Below the pieces are notes generated by a model. It was not told the origin of the DNA. It saw only the letters and a program-made list of their open reading frames with translations, and made no database searches. Below are positions 8,012 through 16,125 of a stretch of DNA of 30,887 nt, piece after piece (within the stretch, counting starts at the first letter, position 1; each line of letters begins with the position of its first letter). Location: contig CAJUBR010000032.1 in assembly GCA_910584695.1 (NCBI GenBank), positions 1 to 30,887 on the forward strand. Reading direction: 5' to 3'. A program made the position numbers and the translations under genes. The DNA comes from an uncultured Lachnospiraceae bacterium. Lineage in GTDB: Bacteria > Bacillota > Clostridia > Lachnospirales > Lachnospiraceae.

Positions 8012-9604
8012 ATGGCAGAATTAAAAAAGGAAATCGAAAACAGGAGAACATTTGCAATTATTTCCCATCCGGATGCAGGTAAGACCACACTGACGGAAAA
8101 ATTTTTGTTATTTGGCGGAGCAATCAATACAGCAGGTTCTGTAAAGGGAAAGGCAAATTCAAAATATGCGGTTTCCGACTGGATGGATATTGAAAAAGAA
8201 AGAGGGATTTCTGTTACATCTTCTGTGTTGCAGTTTCAATACGACGGGTATTGCATTAATATTCTGGACACACCGGGACATCAGGATTTTTCAGAGGATA
8301 CCTATCGTACGTTAATGGCGGCAGATTCCGCAGTTATGGTGATCGATGCATCGAAGGGTGTTGAGGCACAGACAATAAAATTGTTTAAGGTATGTGTGAT
8401 GCGTCATATCCCTATTTTTACATTTATCAATAAGATGGACAGGGATGCAAAGGATACTTTTGAATTATTAGATGACATTGAATCGGTACTTGGGATTCAG
8501 ACCTGCCCGGTAAACTGGCCAATCGGTTCCGGTAAGGAATTTAAAGGAGTGTATGACAGGGATACAAAAGTAGTATCCAAATTTCAGGCAGTTTCCACAG
8601 GTGGGGCTAAAAAGGCGGAAGAGAAAGACTATTCCATTGAGGATGAGAGCTTAAAACAGGATATTGGAGAGATATTATATAAGCAGTTGATGGAAGAAGT
8701 GGAATTGTTAGATGGTGCAAGTGAGCCATTGGATTTAGGAAAGGTGGAGAACGGGGAATTGTCTCCTGTGTTTTTTGGTTCGGCATTAAATACCTTTGGA
8801 ATAGAAACATTTTTAAATCATTTTTTAAAGATGACGACTTCCCCTTTACCAAGAATGTCAAATGAAGGTCTGATTGATCCAATGGAAGAAGATTTTTCTG
8901 CATTTGTATTTAAGATTCAGGCAAATATGAATAAATCCCATAGAGACCGGATTGCCTTTATGCGGATTTGTTCCGGAAAATTTGATGCTGCAAAGGATGT
9001 TTATCATGTACAGAGCAAAAGGAAAATGAAATTATCCCAGCCTCAGCAGTTAATGGCACAGGACCGGAAAATTGTAGAGGAAGCGTATGCAGGAGATGTG
9101 ATCGGTGTGTTTGATCCGGGAATTTTTTCAATCGGTGATACTTTATGTAAACCCGGTAAAAAATTTGAATATGAAGGGATTCCTACCTTTGCACCGGAAC
9201 ATTTCTGCCGGATTGTCCAGCTTAATACAATGAAGAGAAAGCAGTTTGTTCAGGGTGTTACACAGATTGCACAAGAGGGTGCGATTCAGATTTTTCAGGA
9301 ATATACGGCGGGTATGTCTGAAATCATAGTAGGCGTAGTCGGAGTTTTACAGTTTGAAGTTTTAAAATACCGTCTGGAAAATGAATACGGATGTGAGATT
9401 AAGTTAGAATCGTTGCCATACAATTTTATTCGTTGGATAAAAGACCCTTCTACGGATGTAAATTCACTAAAGCGTGTGAATGAGGTGAAAAAAGTAAAGG
9501 ATATGAAAGGGAATCCATTGCTGCTGTTTACAAACCAGTGGACGATTCATACCGTGTTAGAACATAATGAAGGGCTGGAATTATTAGAATTTAAGAAAAA
9601 TTAA
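8012..9604 (+). CDS. prfC: Peptide chain release factor 3
   Basis: 530 aa, the usual RF3 length. This translational GTPase removes RF1/RF2 from the ribosome after peptide release. The G motifs are all present: G1 as HPDAGKTTLTEKF near residue 20, the switch I region ending in ERGISVTSS, G3 as DTPGHQDFSEDT near 90, G4 as NKMDRDA near 143. An EF-Tu-like domain 2 follows, then the RF3-specific C-terminal domain. In RF3 the switch segment contains WMDIEKERGISV, seen here exactly, which separates it from EF-G and TetM. RBS TTAGGGAG (7996-8003) precedes the ATG by 8 bp. It is the last gene before the terminator at 9612-9655. Confidence 0.95.
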   Translation: MAELKKEIENRRTFAIISHPDAGKTTLTEKFLLFGGAINTAGSVKGKANSKYAVSDWMDIEKERGISVTSSVLQFQYDGYCINILDTPGHQDFSEDTYRTLMAADSAVMVIDASKGVEAQTIKLFKVCVMRHIPIFTFINKMDRDAKDTFELLDDIESVLGIQTCPVNWPIGSGKEFKGVYDRDTKVVSKFQAVSTGGAKKAEEKDYSIEDESLKQDIGEILYKQLMEEVELLDGASEPLDLGKVENGELSPVFFGSALNTFGIETFLNHFLKMTTSPLPRMSNEGLIDPMEEDFSAFVFKIQANMNKSHRDRIAFMRICSGKFDAAKDVYHVQSKRKMKLSQPQQLMAQDRKIVEEAYAGDVIGVFDPGIFSIGDTLCKPGKKFEYEGIPTFAPEHFCRIVQLNTMKRKQFVQGVTQIAQEGAIQIFQEYTAGMSEIIVGVVGVLQFEVLKYRLENEYGCEIKLESLPYNFIRWIKDPSTDVNSLKRVNEVKKVKDMKGNPLLLFTNQWTIHTVLEHNEGLELLEFKKN

Positions 9605-9611
9605 CAATTAT

Positions 9612-9655
9612 AAGGGGATGTCAGAAGGATAACACTTCCGGTCTCCCCTTGTTTT
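9612..9655. terminator. Bidirectional terminator between prfC and the minus-strand unknown genes
   Basis: AAGGGGA (9612-9618) pairs with TCCCCTT (9644-9650), with an inner GAAG/CTTC helix, followed by GTTTTACT on the plus strand. It sits between two convergent genes and may serve both. Confidence 0.7.
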
Positions 9656-9675
9656 ACTCTACAGGAAATTTTTTG

Positions 9676-9948
9676 TTATCTGCGTTGAAACAGGTTGATT
9701 AGCATATCAATTTTTTGCTGTTCAGCAGGGGACATATCGTCTTTCATAATCTTGATTAAAAGATTTAATTCCTCTTTTGTAAAGCTGAGATTACGTTTTG
9801 ACAATTCTTTGTTGATGGTCATAATTTTGGGCAGCATCATTTCGGGGGACATATTCTGGTTGCTGGAAACCAGTTCTTTGATAATTTTCTGCTTTACCGG
9901 ATGTAGGTTTGCAAATTCTTTAGTAGAAGATAATTCTTGAAAATTCAT
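9676..9948 (-). CDS. Unknown 90-aa helical protein, MSPEMM pair gene 2
   Basis: 90 aa, all-helical by composition and without Cys. The start is set by the minus-strand RBS AAAGGAG, 9 bp before the codon for MNFQELSS; ATGs further upstream in this frame lie inside the preceding gene or directly on the RBS. Only 1 bp separates it from the stop of gene 1 (9950-9952), so translation is probably coupled. It contains NMSPEMMLPKIMTINKEL and, near the end, DMSPAEQQKIDMLINLF; the first echoes GMSPEMMQMLFSL in gene 1. No signal peptide or membrane segment. No family recognised. The repeated 'MSPxxxxxID/xML' heptad-like segments suggest small helical interaction modules. Confidence 0.7.
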   Translation of the reverse strand: MNFQELSSTKEFANLHPVKQKIIKELVSSNQNMSPEMMLPKIMTINKELSKRNLSFTKEELNLLIKIMKDDMSPAEQQKIDMLINLFQRR

Positions 9949-9949
9949 G

Positions 9950-10573
9950 TTATGCATCTCCTTTATTATTATAATATGAATCATCGGATGATTCGTTAAA
10001 ATCAGTATACGGTTCTGCATCATATCCTGCCGCTTCCATCATGTCGTATTCTGCAAGGATATTCTGGATATGGAGGTCGAAATTGTCTTCTCTGTTATCG
10101 GGAGAAAAGTCGGAAGACTCTGCAGAATGTTTGTGTTTAAGAGGAGGTGGGGACTCCGAAGAACTATGGGGTTCAGGGGAGTTACCAGAGGAAGGAAAAG
10201 GGTTTTTCATCATATCTGCAATATGATTAAAATCAATTGGATTTTTTCCGGACAGTCCGGAAAAAATATCAGGATTAATGGAATCACCGAGATTTTCCGT
10301 CAGGGAAAAAAGCATTTGCATCATTTCAGGCGACATTCCGGTAAGAGCACATAAAATATCAGTGGAGTTGTTTGTCTCACGATGCAGACCGAACCGGGAC
10401 AGGTTTTCGAGAGAACGAAAGGCATTTATAATCAGTTTGATTTCACTGAACTTAATGAAAAGAGCCAAAGGAAGTTTTAACGGATAATCCACAAAAGGGA
10501 TCAGGGATTCTAACATGGATAAACTCTGGCTGTTGGTGATGGGTTCTAAAGGATGACGATTATTTCGTTCCAT
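9950..10573 (-). CDS. Unknown 207-aa protein, MSPEMM pair gene 1
   Basis: 207 aa. The N-terminal ~125 residues look folded and helical, with a hydrophobic stretch near 25-45 (DYPLKLPLALFIKFSEIKLI) too broken by charge to be a clear membrane segment. A GMSPEMMQMLFSL helix follows near residue 80. From ~125 to the end it turns into an acidic, Ser/Pro/His-rich low-complexity tail with many Glu, Asp and Ser. The start follows a weak AGGGA RBS. Gene 2 follows 1 bp after its stop. I do not recognise the family. The pair occupies a unit of its own between a terminator and a divergent promoter region. The helical core plus disordered acidic tail would fit a scaffold or adaptor, but no function can be stated. 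Confidence 0.7.
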   Translation of the reverse strand: MERNNRHPLEPITNSQSLSMLESLIPFVDYPLKLPLALFIKFSEIKLIINAFRSLENLSRFGLHRETNNSTDILCALTGMSPEMMQMLFSLTENLGDSINPDIFSGLSGKNPIDFNHIADMMKNPFPSSGNSPEPHSSSESPPPLKHKHSAESSDFSPDNREDNFDLHIQNILAEYDMMEAAGYDAEPYTDFNESSDDSYYNNKGDA

Positions 10574-10615
10574 CTTGTGCGTCCCTAATCTTTTCTATTA
10601 AGTATATGCAAAAAG

Positions 10616-10644
10616 TTGACGGTTATGAAAATTTCCCGTATAAT
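10616..10644 (+). promoter_or_regulatory. Promoter of the phosphodiesterase-glgB-PAP2 operon
   Basis: TTGACG (10616-10621), 17-bp spacer, TATAAT (10639-10644). Transcription would begin near 10651, which fixes the start of the next gene downstream of that point. The region is shared with the divergent unknown gene pair. Confidence 0.8.
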
Positions 10645-10688
10645 GTATGCAGATAAATAGGCAGACAAAGGAAGAAGGGAGTGTTGAT

Positions 10689-12155
10689 ATGAAATTCAGT
10701 AACAGTGAATCTGCACGGAATTCAATTTGTTTTGTTATAATTTCCGCTATTTTAATCAGCATTTTCTTTTCTCTGTTTGAAAGCCAGATTCCAGGAATCA
10801 TAGCTTGTACGGTAATTATTGCTGTATTAGAATATTATCGTTACAAAAATACGAAGGCAATGTATCAGGTTGCTTTCGTTGATGAATTAACGAATCTTCC
10901 TAATATGGAGCAGATGACCCGGATTATGGAAGAAAAAATAAAAGATAGGGAATCATTTATTCTGTTGGTTTTTGATATTAAGAGTTTTAAGATCATTAAT
11001 GATTTGTGGGGGTATGAAAAGGGTGATGATCATCTCATATTTATCAGTAAAAAGCTGAAGGAATATGCGGAAGTGTTTGATTTTGCCTGCCGTTGTGAGA
11101 ATGATGTTTTTGCAGTAATTCTTAAGGATGTTTCATTAGAAGCGTGTGAGAGTATCATGGAACCTTTCTTTTCAGAGATTTCCATTTTGTCAGGGGATAG
11201 CAATTATCATGTACAGTATGCTTGTGGCATTGTACAGCAGGATGGAAATTATGACAATGCCAATACTATGTTTGACAGTGCAAAGATTGCAAAGGCAATC
11301 AGTAAAAGAAATAACCGGACAAAAATTGTGGTGTATGATGAAATTACCAAACAGGAAATGATCCGTAAGCAGCAGTTAAAGGATGGGTTACAAAGAGGAC
11401 TTAGAAATGATGAATTTGTTGTATATTTACAGCCAAAGTATAATTTAGAAGATGACACGTTAGCCGGTGCCGAAGCTTTGGTCCGTTGGAATTATGCACA
11501 TAAGCGGTTTCTGCCACCAGGACAGTTTATTCCTGTATTCGAGGAGGATGGGTCGGTTGGCTTGATCGATCAGTATGTTTTAAAGAAGGTGAGTGAGAAA
11601 TTTAAAGAATGGATGGATAAGGGTTATAAGCTGCTTCCAATTTCGGTGAATGTTTCAAGAGTACAGCTGACAAACAGGAATTTGGTTAAGGATATTGCAG
11701 CTACGGTAGAAAAAGAGAATGTACCCTTTGAATATATTGACTTGGAATTGACAGAAAGTGCAGCTTTTGACAATATGGGATATCTGCTTGAAACAATGGG
11801 TGAAATCGAGAAAACCGGCTTCAAGATATCAATGGATGATTTTGGTATAGGATATTCTTCACTGGGACTTCTTCAGAAAATGCCGCTTCATACATTAAAG
11901 CTGGATAAGGCATTTGTTGATGATTATACCAGTGAGGCATGTGAGAAGGAACGACTTATGATTGGGGATATCATTAATATGGCACACCATCTTGGAATTA
12001 CGGTTCTGGCGGAAGGTGTAGAGACGGAGCTCCAACGGGATATGCTAAAGGAAGCCGGTTGTGAGGTTGTACAGGGGTATTATTATAGTAAGCCGATACC
12101 CATTGAAGAATATGAATTGTTATTGAAGAAAAGTATGATAAATGCTGATGGATGA
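10689..12155 (+). CDS. Membrane-anchored GGDEF-EAL protein, predicted c-di-GMP phosphodiesterase
   Basis: 488 aa from the ATG at 10689, which has GGGAG 7 bp upstream; the longer in-frame start at 10647 is excluded because it precedes the predicted transcription start. Residues ~12-50 form two closely spaced membrane segments. The GGDEF domain (~70-235) is degenerate: the signature reads CRCENDVF, so no cyclase activity is expected, though GTP binding could remain. The EAL domain (~245-485) has every key residue visible: EALVRW (E262), SVNVSR, DLELTES, MDDFGIGYSSL, LKLDKAF, LAEGVETE and VQGYYYSKP. It should hydrolyse c-di-GMP to pGpG. It is the first gene of an operon with glgB and a PAP2 phosphatase, and may oppose the cyclase encoded at 1510. 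Confidence 0.9.
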   Translation: MKFSNSESARNSICFVIISAILISIFFSLFESQIPGIIACTVIIAVLEYYRYKNTKAMYQVAFVDELTNLPNMEQMTRIMEEKIKDRESFILLVFDIKSFKIINDLWGYEKGDDHLIFISKKLKEYAEVFDFACRCENDVFAVILKDVSLEACESIMEPFFSEISILSGDSNYHVQYACGIVQQDGNYDNANTMFDSAKIAKAISKRNNRTKIVVYDEITKQEMIRKQQLKDGLQRGLRNDEFVVYLQPKYNLEDDTLAGAEALVRWNYAHKRFLPPGQFIPVFEEDGSVGLIDQYVLKKVSEKFKEWMDKGYKLLPISVNVSRVQLTNRNLVKDIAATVEKENVPFEYIDLELTESAAFDNMGYLLETMGEIEKTGFKISMDDFGIGYSSLGLLQKMPLHTLKLDKAFVDDYTSEACEKERLMIGDIINMAHHLGITVLAEGVETELQRDMLKEAGCEVVQGYYYSKPIPIEEYELLLKKSMINADG

Positions 12156-12197
12156 GCGGGTATAGAGAAGAAGGATAGGATAATATAGGTATAACAT

Positions 12198-13979
12198 ATG
12201 GATTTGGAACAGTTTTATAGCGGGAATGAATGGTATGCATATCAGTATTTCGGAGCACATATTACGGAAGATGGAGTTGTATTCCGGGTTTATGCACCAA
12301 GGGCTCAGCGGGTTACCCTGATTGGTTCCTTCAACTGCTGGTATGATCAGGAGATGGACTGTATCGGAAGGGGCGGAGTCTACTGTCTGACTCTTCCAGA
12401 AGCAAAAGCAGGAGATATGTACAAATACCGGATTTATCATCATGACGGAAGTGTGACGGACAAGGCAGATCCTTATGGCTTTGAGATGGAATTAAGACCC
12501 TGTTCGGCATCAGTTGTATCTGATTTGGGGCATTATTCTTTTAAAGACAAAGAGTGGATGGCATGTAAGGATAAGCTCTATGACCGTCCTTTTCATATTT
12601 ATGAGATTCATTTTGGTTCCTGGAGGGCAAAGGGTGATCGTTGGTATCGGTATGAAGAGATGGGAGAGGTGTTAATACCATATCTTAAAGAAATGGGATA
12701 TACCCATGTGGAGATTATGCCGCTCAATGAGCACCCTCTTGATGAATCATGGGGATACCAGAGTACCGGATTTTTTGCACCCACCTCCAGATATGGAACA
12801 CCGATAGGACTTAAGATGTTTATTGATGAATGCCATCAGGCAGGGATCGGTGTGATTCTTGATTTTGTCATGGTGCATTTTGCAGTGGATGACTATGGGC
12901 TTTCTGCATTTGACGGAGGTCCGCTTTATGAAATGCCTTTTGACGATATAGAACGAAGTGAATGGGGTTCTTATAATTTTGCACATGGCAAAGGAGAGGT
13001 GGCAAGTTTTTTAAAATCCTGTGCAAATTACTGGATCCAAGAGTATCATTTTGACGGGCTTCGGATGGATGCAATTGCGAATATTATCTATTGGCGGGGA
13101 ATGGAAAATTCCGGAGTAAATGATCAGGCAGTCCGGTTTATACAGAGTCTGAATAAAGGGCTGCATACGATACATCCGGGAATAATTTTGATCGCTGAGG
13201 ATTCTACCAATTATCTGAAAGTGACAACACCGGTTTCCTACGGAGGACTGGGATTTGACTACAAGTGGGATTTGGGATTTATGCACGATACGCTCCAGTT
13301 TTTTGAATATCCGGTGGAGGTAAGGCGGGAACATTACCGGGATATTTTATTTTCTATGCATTATTTTTATAATGAACTGTATATGCTGGCATTTTCTCAT
13401 GATGAGGTGGTATATGGGAAAAAGACGATTCTGGATAAAATGTATGGAACATATGAAGACAAATTTGCACAATGCCGGGCCTTGTTTTTGTATATGATCA
13501 GTCATCCCGGAAAGAAATTAAACTTTATGGGAAATGAAATCGGACAGTTCCGGGAATGGGCACATTATCGTCCACAGGATTTTGATGTGCTGGAACAATT
13601 TCCGATGCATGCAGCATTTAAAAGATTTTTCAGGGATATGAATCATGTTTATCTGGCACATCCGGCTCTTTATGAGGGGGAATATAACAGAAACTGCTTT
13701 GCATATATAATAGAGGATAGACCATGGGATCTCGTATATGCCTTTACGAGAAGTGCAGGAGGTGAACGGATCTTAGCAGTGTTTAATTTTAGTGATAACG
13801 GATATGATAATTATTTGGTAAGATTATCTGGTAATTATATGTTGAAGGAACTGCTCCATACGGCAAGAGATATATACGGTGGAGATATCAGGTGCCATTT
13901 GCAGGAGATTCCGGTTCGGAACGGACAATGTATGATGCATCTGGAGCCGTTTTCCGGCAGATTATTTCAAATTTGTTAG
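12198..13979 (+). CDS. glgB: 1,4-alpha-glucan (glycogen) branching enzyme
   Basis: 593 aa. Makes alpha-1,6 branches in glycogen. The N-terminal ~110 residues are a CBM48-like domain (AHITEDGVVFRVYAPRAQRV, GSFNCW). The GH13 barrel follows with the conserved sites: WGYQSTGFFAPTSRYGTP, the nucleophile Asp in DGLRMDAIANI, the acid/base Glu in ILIAEDSTNY, and the HD pair in LAFSHDEVVYGKKT, then NFMGNEIGQFREW. A C-terminal all-beta domain ends the protein. The length fits branching enzymes that lack the extra N1 domain of the E. coli enzyme. No other glycogen gene is adjacent. A modest RBS (AGGT, 7 bp) precedes the ATG. It lies 42 bp after the phosphodiesterase gene and 13 bp before the PAP2 gene, so it is probably co-transcribed with both. 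Confidence 0.95.
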   Translation: MDLEQFYSGNEWYAYQYFGAHITEDGVVFRVYAPRAQRVTLIGSFNCWYDQEMDCIGRGGVYCLTLPEAKAGDMYKYRIYHHDGSVTDKADPYGFEMELRPCSASVVSDLGHYSFKDKEWMACKDKLYDRPFHIYEIHFGSWRAKGDRWYRYEEMGEVLIPYLKEMGYTHVEIMPLNEHPLDESWGYQSTGFFAPTSRYGTPIGLKMFIDECHQAGIGVILDFVMVHFAVDDYGLSAFDGGPLYEMPFDDIERSEWGSYNFAHGKGEVASFLKSCANYWIQEYHFDGLRMDAIANIIYWRGMENSGVNDQAVRFIQSLNKGLHTIHPGIILIAEDSTNYLKVTTPVSYGGLGFDYKWDLGFMHDTLQFFEYPVEVRREHYRDILFSMHYFYNELYMLAFSHDEVVYGKKTILDKMYGTYEDKFAQCRALFLYMISHPGKKLNFMGNEIGQFREWAHYRPQDFDVLEQFPMHAAFKRFFRDMNHVYLAHPALYEGEYNRNCFAYIIEDRPWDLVYAFTRSAGGERILAVFNFSDNGYDNYLVRLSGNYMLKELLHTARDIYGGDIRCHLQEIPVRNGQCMMHLEPFSGRLFQIC

Positions 13980-13992
13980 AGAGGGGAAGAAG

Positions 13993-14559
13993 TTGTTAAC
14001 GGATTTTATAACAAAAATGGATTTTACGATTCTGAATTGGATTCAGGAGCATTTTAGATGTGATATATTGGATTTTACTATGCCATATTTTACATCCCTT
14101 GGAAACAAAGGCATCTTTTTTATCCTGATGGCGGTTATCTTTATAGGAATTCCGAAATACAGAAAATGGGGGGCTGCCCTTGTTTGCAGCCTATCACTGG
14201 GATTTTTGTTTGGAAATCTGCTGATTAAGAATATTGTGGCAAGAACAAGACCTTATGATCTGACAGATAATATTGTATTATTAGTTGATAAATTGGGAGA
14301 TTTTTCTTTTCCGTCCGGACATACCATGGCAGCATTTGAATTCTTTATGGTAATATGTATGATGCCAATTAAAAGAGGATATAAGGTTTTGACAGGAGTT
14401 ATGGCATTTATGATGGCATTTTCAAGGTTATATTTGCAGGTACATTTTCCTTTGGATGTTTTGGCAGGAATGTTATTCGGTATGTTGTTTGGAGTGATGG
14501 GAGTGCGGATTGTAAATATGGTGTTAGAAGAATATAGGACTAAGCAGGGAAAATGCTGA
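13993..14559 (+). CDS. PAP2-family membrane phosphatase, TTG start
   Basis: 188 aa. The three PAP2 motifs are visible: KNIVARTRPYD (KxxxxxxRP), SFPSGHTMAAF (PSGH) and SRLYLQVHFPLDVLAG (SRxxxxxHxxxD). At least four membrane segments surround them, including ~35-50, ~55-72, ~105-150 and ~155-175. Relatives dephosphorylate lipid phosphates such as phosphatidylglycerol phosphate or undecaprenyl pyrophosphate at the membrane; the substrate here cannot be told. The TTG at 13993 is chosen because GAGGGG (13981-13986) sits 6 bp upstream, while the first in-frame ATG (14017) has no RBS. It is 13 bp after glgB and is the last gene before the terminator at 14575. Confidence 0.88.
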   Translation: MLTDFITKMDFTILNWIQEHFRCDILDFTMPYFTSLGNKGIFFILMAVIFIGIPKYRKWGAALVCSLSLGFLFGNLLIKNIVARTRPYDLTDNIVLLVDKLGDFSFPSGHTMAAFEFFMVICMMPIKRGYKVLTGVMAFMMAFSRLYLQVHFPLDVLAGMLFGMLFGVMGVRIVNMVLEEYRTKQGKC

Positions 14560-14574
14560 CGGATTATGAATATA

Positions 14575-14616
14575 CCCCCGTCTTTCGGAAATGTTTTTTC
14601 GGAAGGCGGGGGTTTT
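14575..14616 (+). terminator. Strong intrinsic terminator of the glgB operon
   Basis: A hairpin of about 17 pairs: CCCCCGTCTTTCGGAAA pairs with the facing arm ending in GGCGGGGG (14605-14612), with a few G-U pairs, a ~4-nt loop and a TTTT tail (14613-14616). Confidence 0.9.
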
Positions 14617-14652
14617 AGGTTATCGGATAAAGGGAAAAAGATCATATTGTTG

Positions 14653-14681
14653 TTGATATAAAAAGCAATAGATGTTATAAT
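14653..14681 (+). promoter_or_regulatory. Promoter of the GntR-ABC operon
   Basis: TTGATA (14653-14658), exactly 17 bp, then TATAAT (14676-14681). The predicted leader is ~123 nt before the GntR start, long for this window. It contains an orphan AAAGGAGGAG (14738-14747). Confidence 0.8.
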
Positions 14682-14737
14682 TGTATTATGTCAATCGGTA
14701 CACTTGAAACACTTTGCCTAAAAAGCAGTATAGAGGT

Positions 14738-14747
14738 AAAGGAGGAG
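14738..14747 (+). promoter_or_regulatory. Orphan Shine-Dalgarno with no gene
   Basis: AAAGGAGGAG is the strongest ribosome binding site in this part of the window. No ATG, GTG or TTG lies 4-12 bp downstream; the next codons run into TAG. The real GntR start at 14811 has its own AAGGA at 14801. It may be a relic of a lost leader gene. Confidence 0.4.
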
Positions 14748-14810
14748 TAGTTATTAAATAGAGAGTTTTGCAATTACCAAAGTACAATGAAGTGAGAAAG
14801 AAGGATATGG

Positions 14811-15191
14811 ATGATCGTATTGGACTATAAGAGTAGTAAACCGATTTATGAACAGATTGTGGAGCAGATAAAAATTCATGTCATGAAGAAGCATTTAAAA
14901 CCGGCAGATTCTATCCCGTCTGTACGGAAAATGGCATTGGAGCTTAAGATTACGCCGGGAACTGTCTCAAAAGCTTATCAGGAATTAGAACGTCAGGGAA
15001 TCATTGAAACCATCAGGGGAAAAGGAACCTTTATAGCAAGAGAGATTAAGATGCAGGAAAATGAAGAAAAGATGATAGAGATAAGAAAACAGCTATCTAC
15101 AGTGGTTATGGAACTGAAGATGATGGGGCATGACAGGAAGGCAGTAGTGGAATTGGTAAAAGAGGTATATGAGGAGATGAGCATATGTTAG
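14811..15191 (+). CDS. GntR-family (YtrA-type) transcriptional regulator
   Basis: 126 aa, the short YtrA-type length. Residues ~8-75 form the winged helix: KPIYEQIVEQIKIHV, SIPSVRKMALELKI, TPGTVSKAYQELERQG and RGKGTFIA are all typical GntR elements. The C-terminal ~45 residues are a helical dimerisation tail, with no ligand-binding FCD or UTRA domain. YtrA proteins usually repress the ABC transporter operon that they head. Its last codons overlap the ATG of the ABC ATPase gene by 7 bp (15185-15191), so coupled translation is expected. The gene itself is intact although the two genes after it are broken. Confidence 0.9.
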   Translation: MIVLDYKSSKPIYEQIVEQIKIHVMKKHLKPADSIPSVRKMALELKITPGTVSKAYQELERQGIIETIRGKGTFIAREIKMQENEEKMIEIRKQLSTVVMELKMMGHDRKAVVELVKEVYEEMSIC

Positions 15192-16091
15192 AGGTTAAGA
15201 ATTTATATAAGGGATATAACAAGGTGCCGGTATTAGAGGATATCAGTCTTACGGTAGTGCCGGGGGAGATTCACGGATTGATCGGGAAAACAGTGCAGGC
15301 AAGACAACACTGATTAAATGTGTGACGGGCATATATAAACCGGATAGGGGCAGTGTTTTATATGATGGAATGCCGGTGTATGATAATCCGGAAGTAAAGG
15401 AGAGAGTGGGATATGTGGCAGACTATAACGAATATATCCGGTATTATACAGTAACGAGAATGGTACATATGTATGAGTGCTTTTATCCGAAAATGAATAA
15501 AGAGAAATTTAACGAATACAACCAGATTTTTAAGCTTCCGGTGAATAAGACGGTTCTTCTTTGTCGAAAGGGCAGAAAATGAGACTTGCATTTATGCTGG
15601 AAGTGTCAAAGGAACCGGATTATCTGATTATGGATGAGCCAACCTCCGGTCTTGATCCGGTTGCAAAGGCAAAATTTTTTGAACTTTTGATTCATGAAGT
15701 GGAACAGCGGGAAATAGGAGTGCTGATCAGCTCGCATAACCTGAGTGGATTAGAAAATATTTGTGACAGCGTAACGATGATGCATCAGGGAAAAGTGGAA
15801 CGGCAGCTCTCCATGGAAGATATGAAGAGTGAATTGACAAAGCTCAATGTAGTATTTGAAGGAGGAGCATCAAAGAGCATTTATGATATGCCGCAGATTT
15901 TGAAAATCCGTAATGTGGGCAGCATTTATACAATGGTAGTAAAAGAGTATAATGAGGCATTTGCAGGAAAACTTAAGGAAAAAGGGGCAAGCCTGATTGA
16001 GCCGGTAGAGCTTTCATTAGAGGAACTTTTTGTAGTGCTTGAGGAAAGCAGGGATGCAGATGAAAATGCAAAGAAACGAACAGAAAAATAG
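15185..16091 (+). pseudogene. ABC transporter ATPase, broken by two frameshifts
   Basis: Three successive frames together encode one ~300-aa ABC ATPase. Frame 1 starts at 15185 (MLEVKNLYKGYNKVPVLEDI) and stops at 15311-15313. Frame 2 supplies the Walker A (ENSAGKTTLIK) and the Q-loop region and stops at 15580-15582. Frame 3 supplies the signature LSKGQKMRLAF, the Walker B LIMDEPTSGLDP, the H-loop region SSHNLSG, and the C-terminus to 16091. The breaks map to GGG at 15284-15286 (one G short of reading GEN) and to TT at 15554-15555 (one T short). Both are single-base losses in short homopolymers. Apart from these, the whole domain is conserved, so the damage is either very recent or a sequence error. 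YtrB/E-like exporter component by context. Confidence 0.85.
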
Positions 16092-16125
16092 AAGGCGGGA
16101 GAAACAGACAGTAGGAGGTGGGAAC

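Noticed and set aside
15185..15600. Programmed ribosomal frameshifting in the ABC ATPase
   Set aside because: The break points are not slippery heptamers with a following structure, there are two in one ATPase and two more in the next gene, and ABC ATPases are not known to use recoding. Decay or sequence error is simpler.
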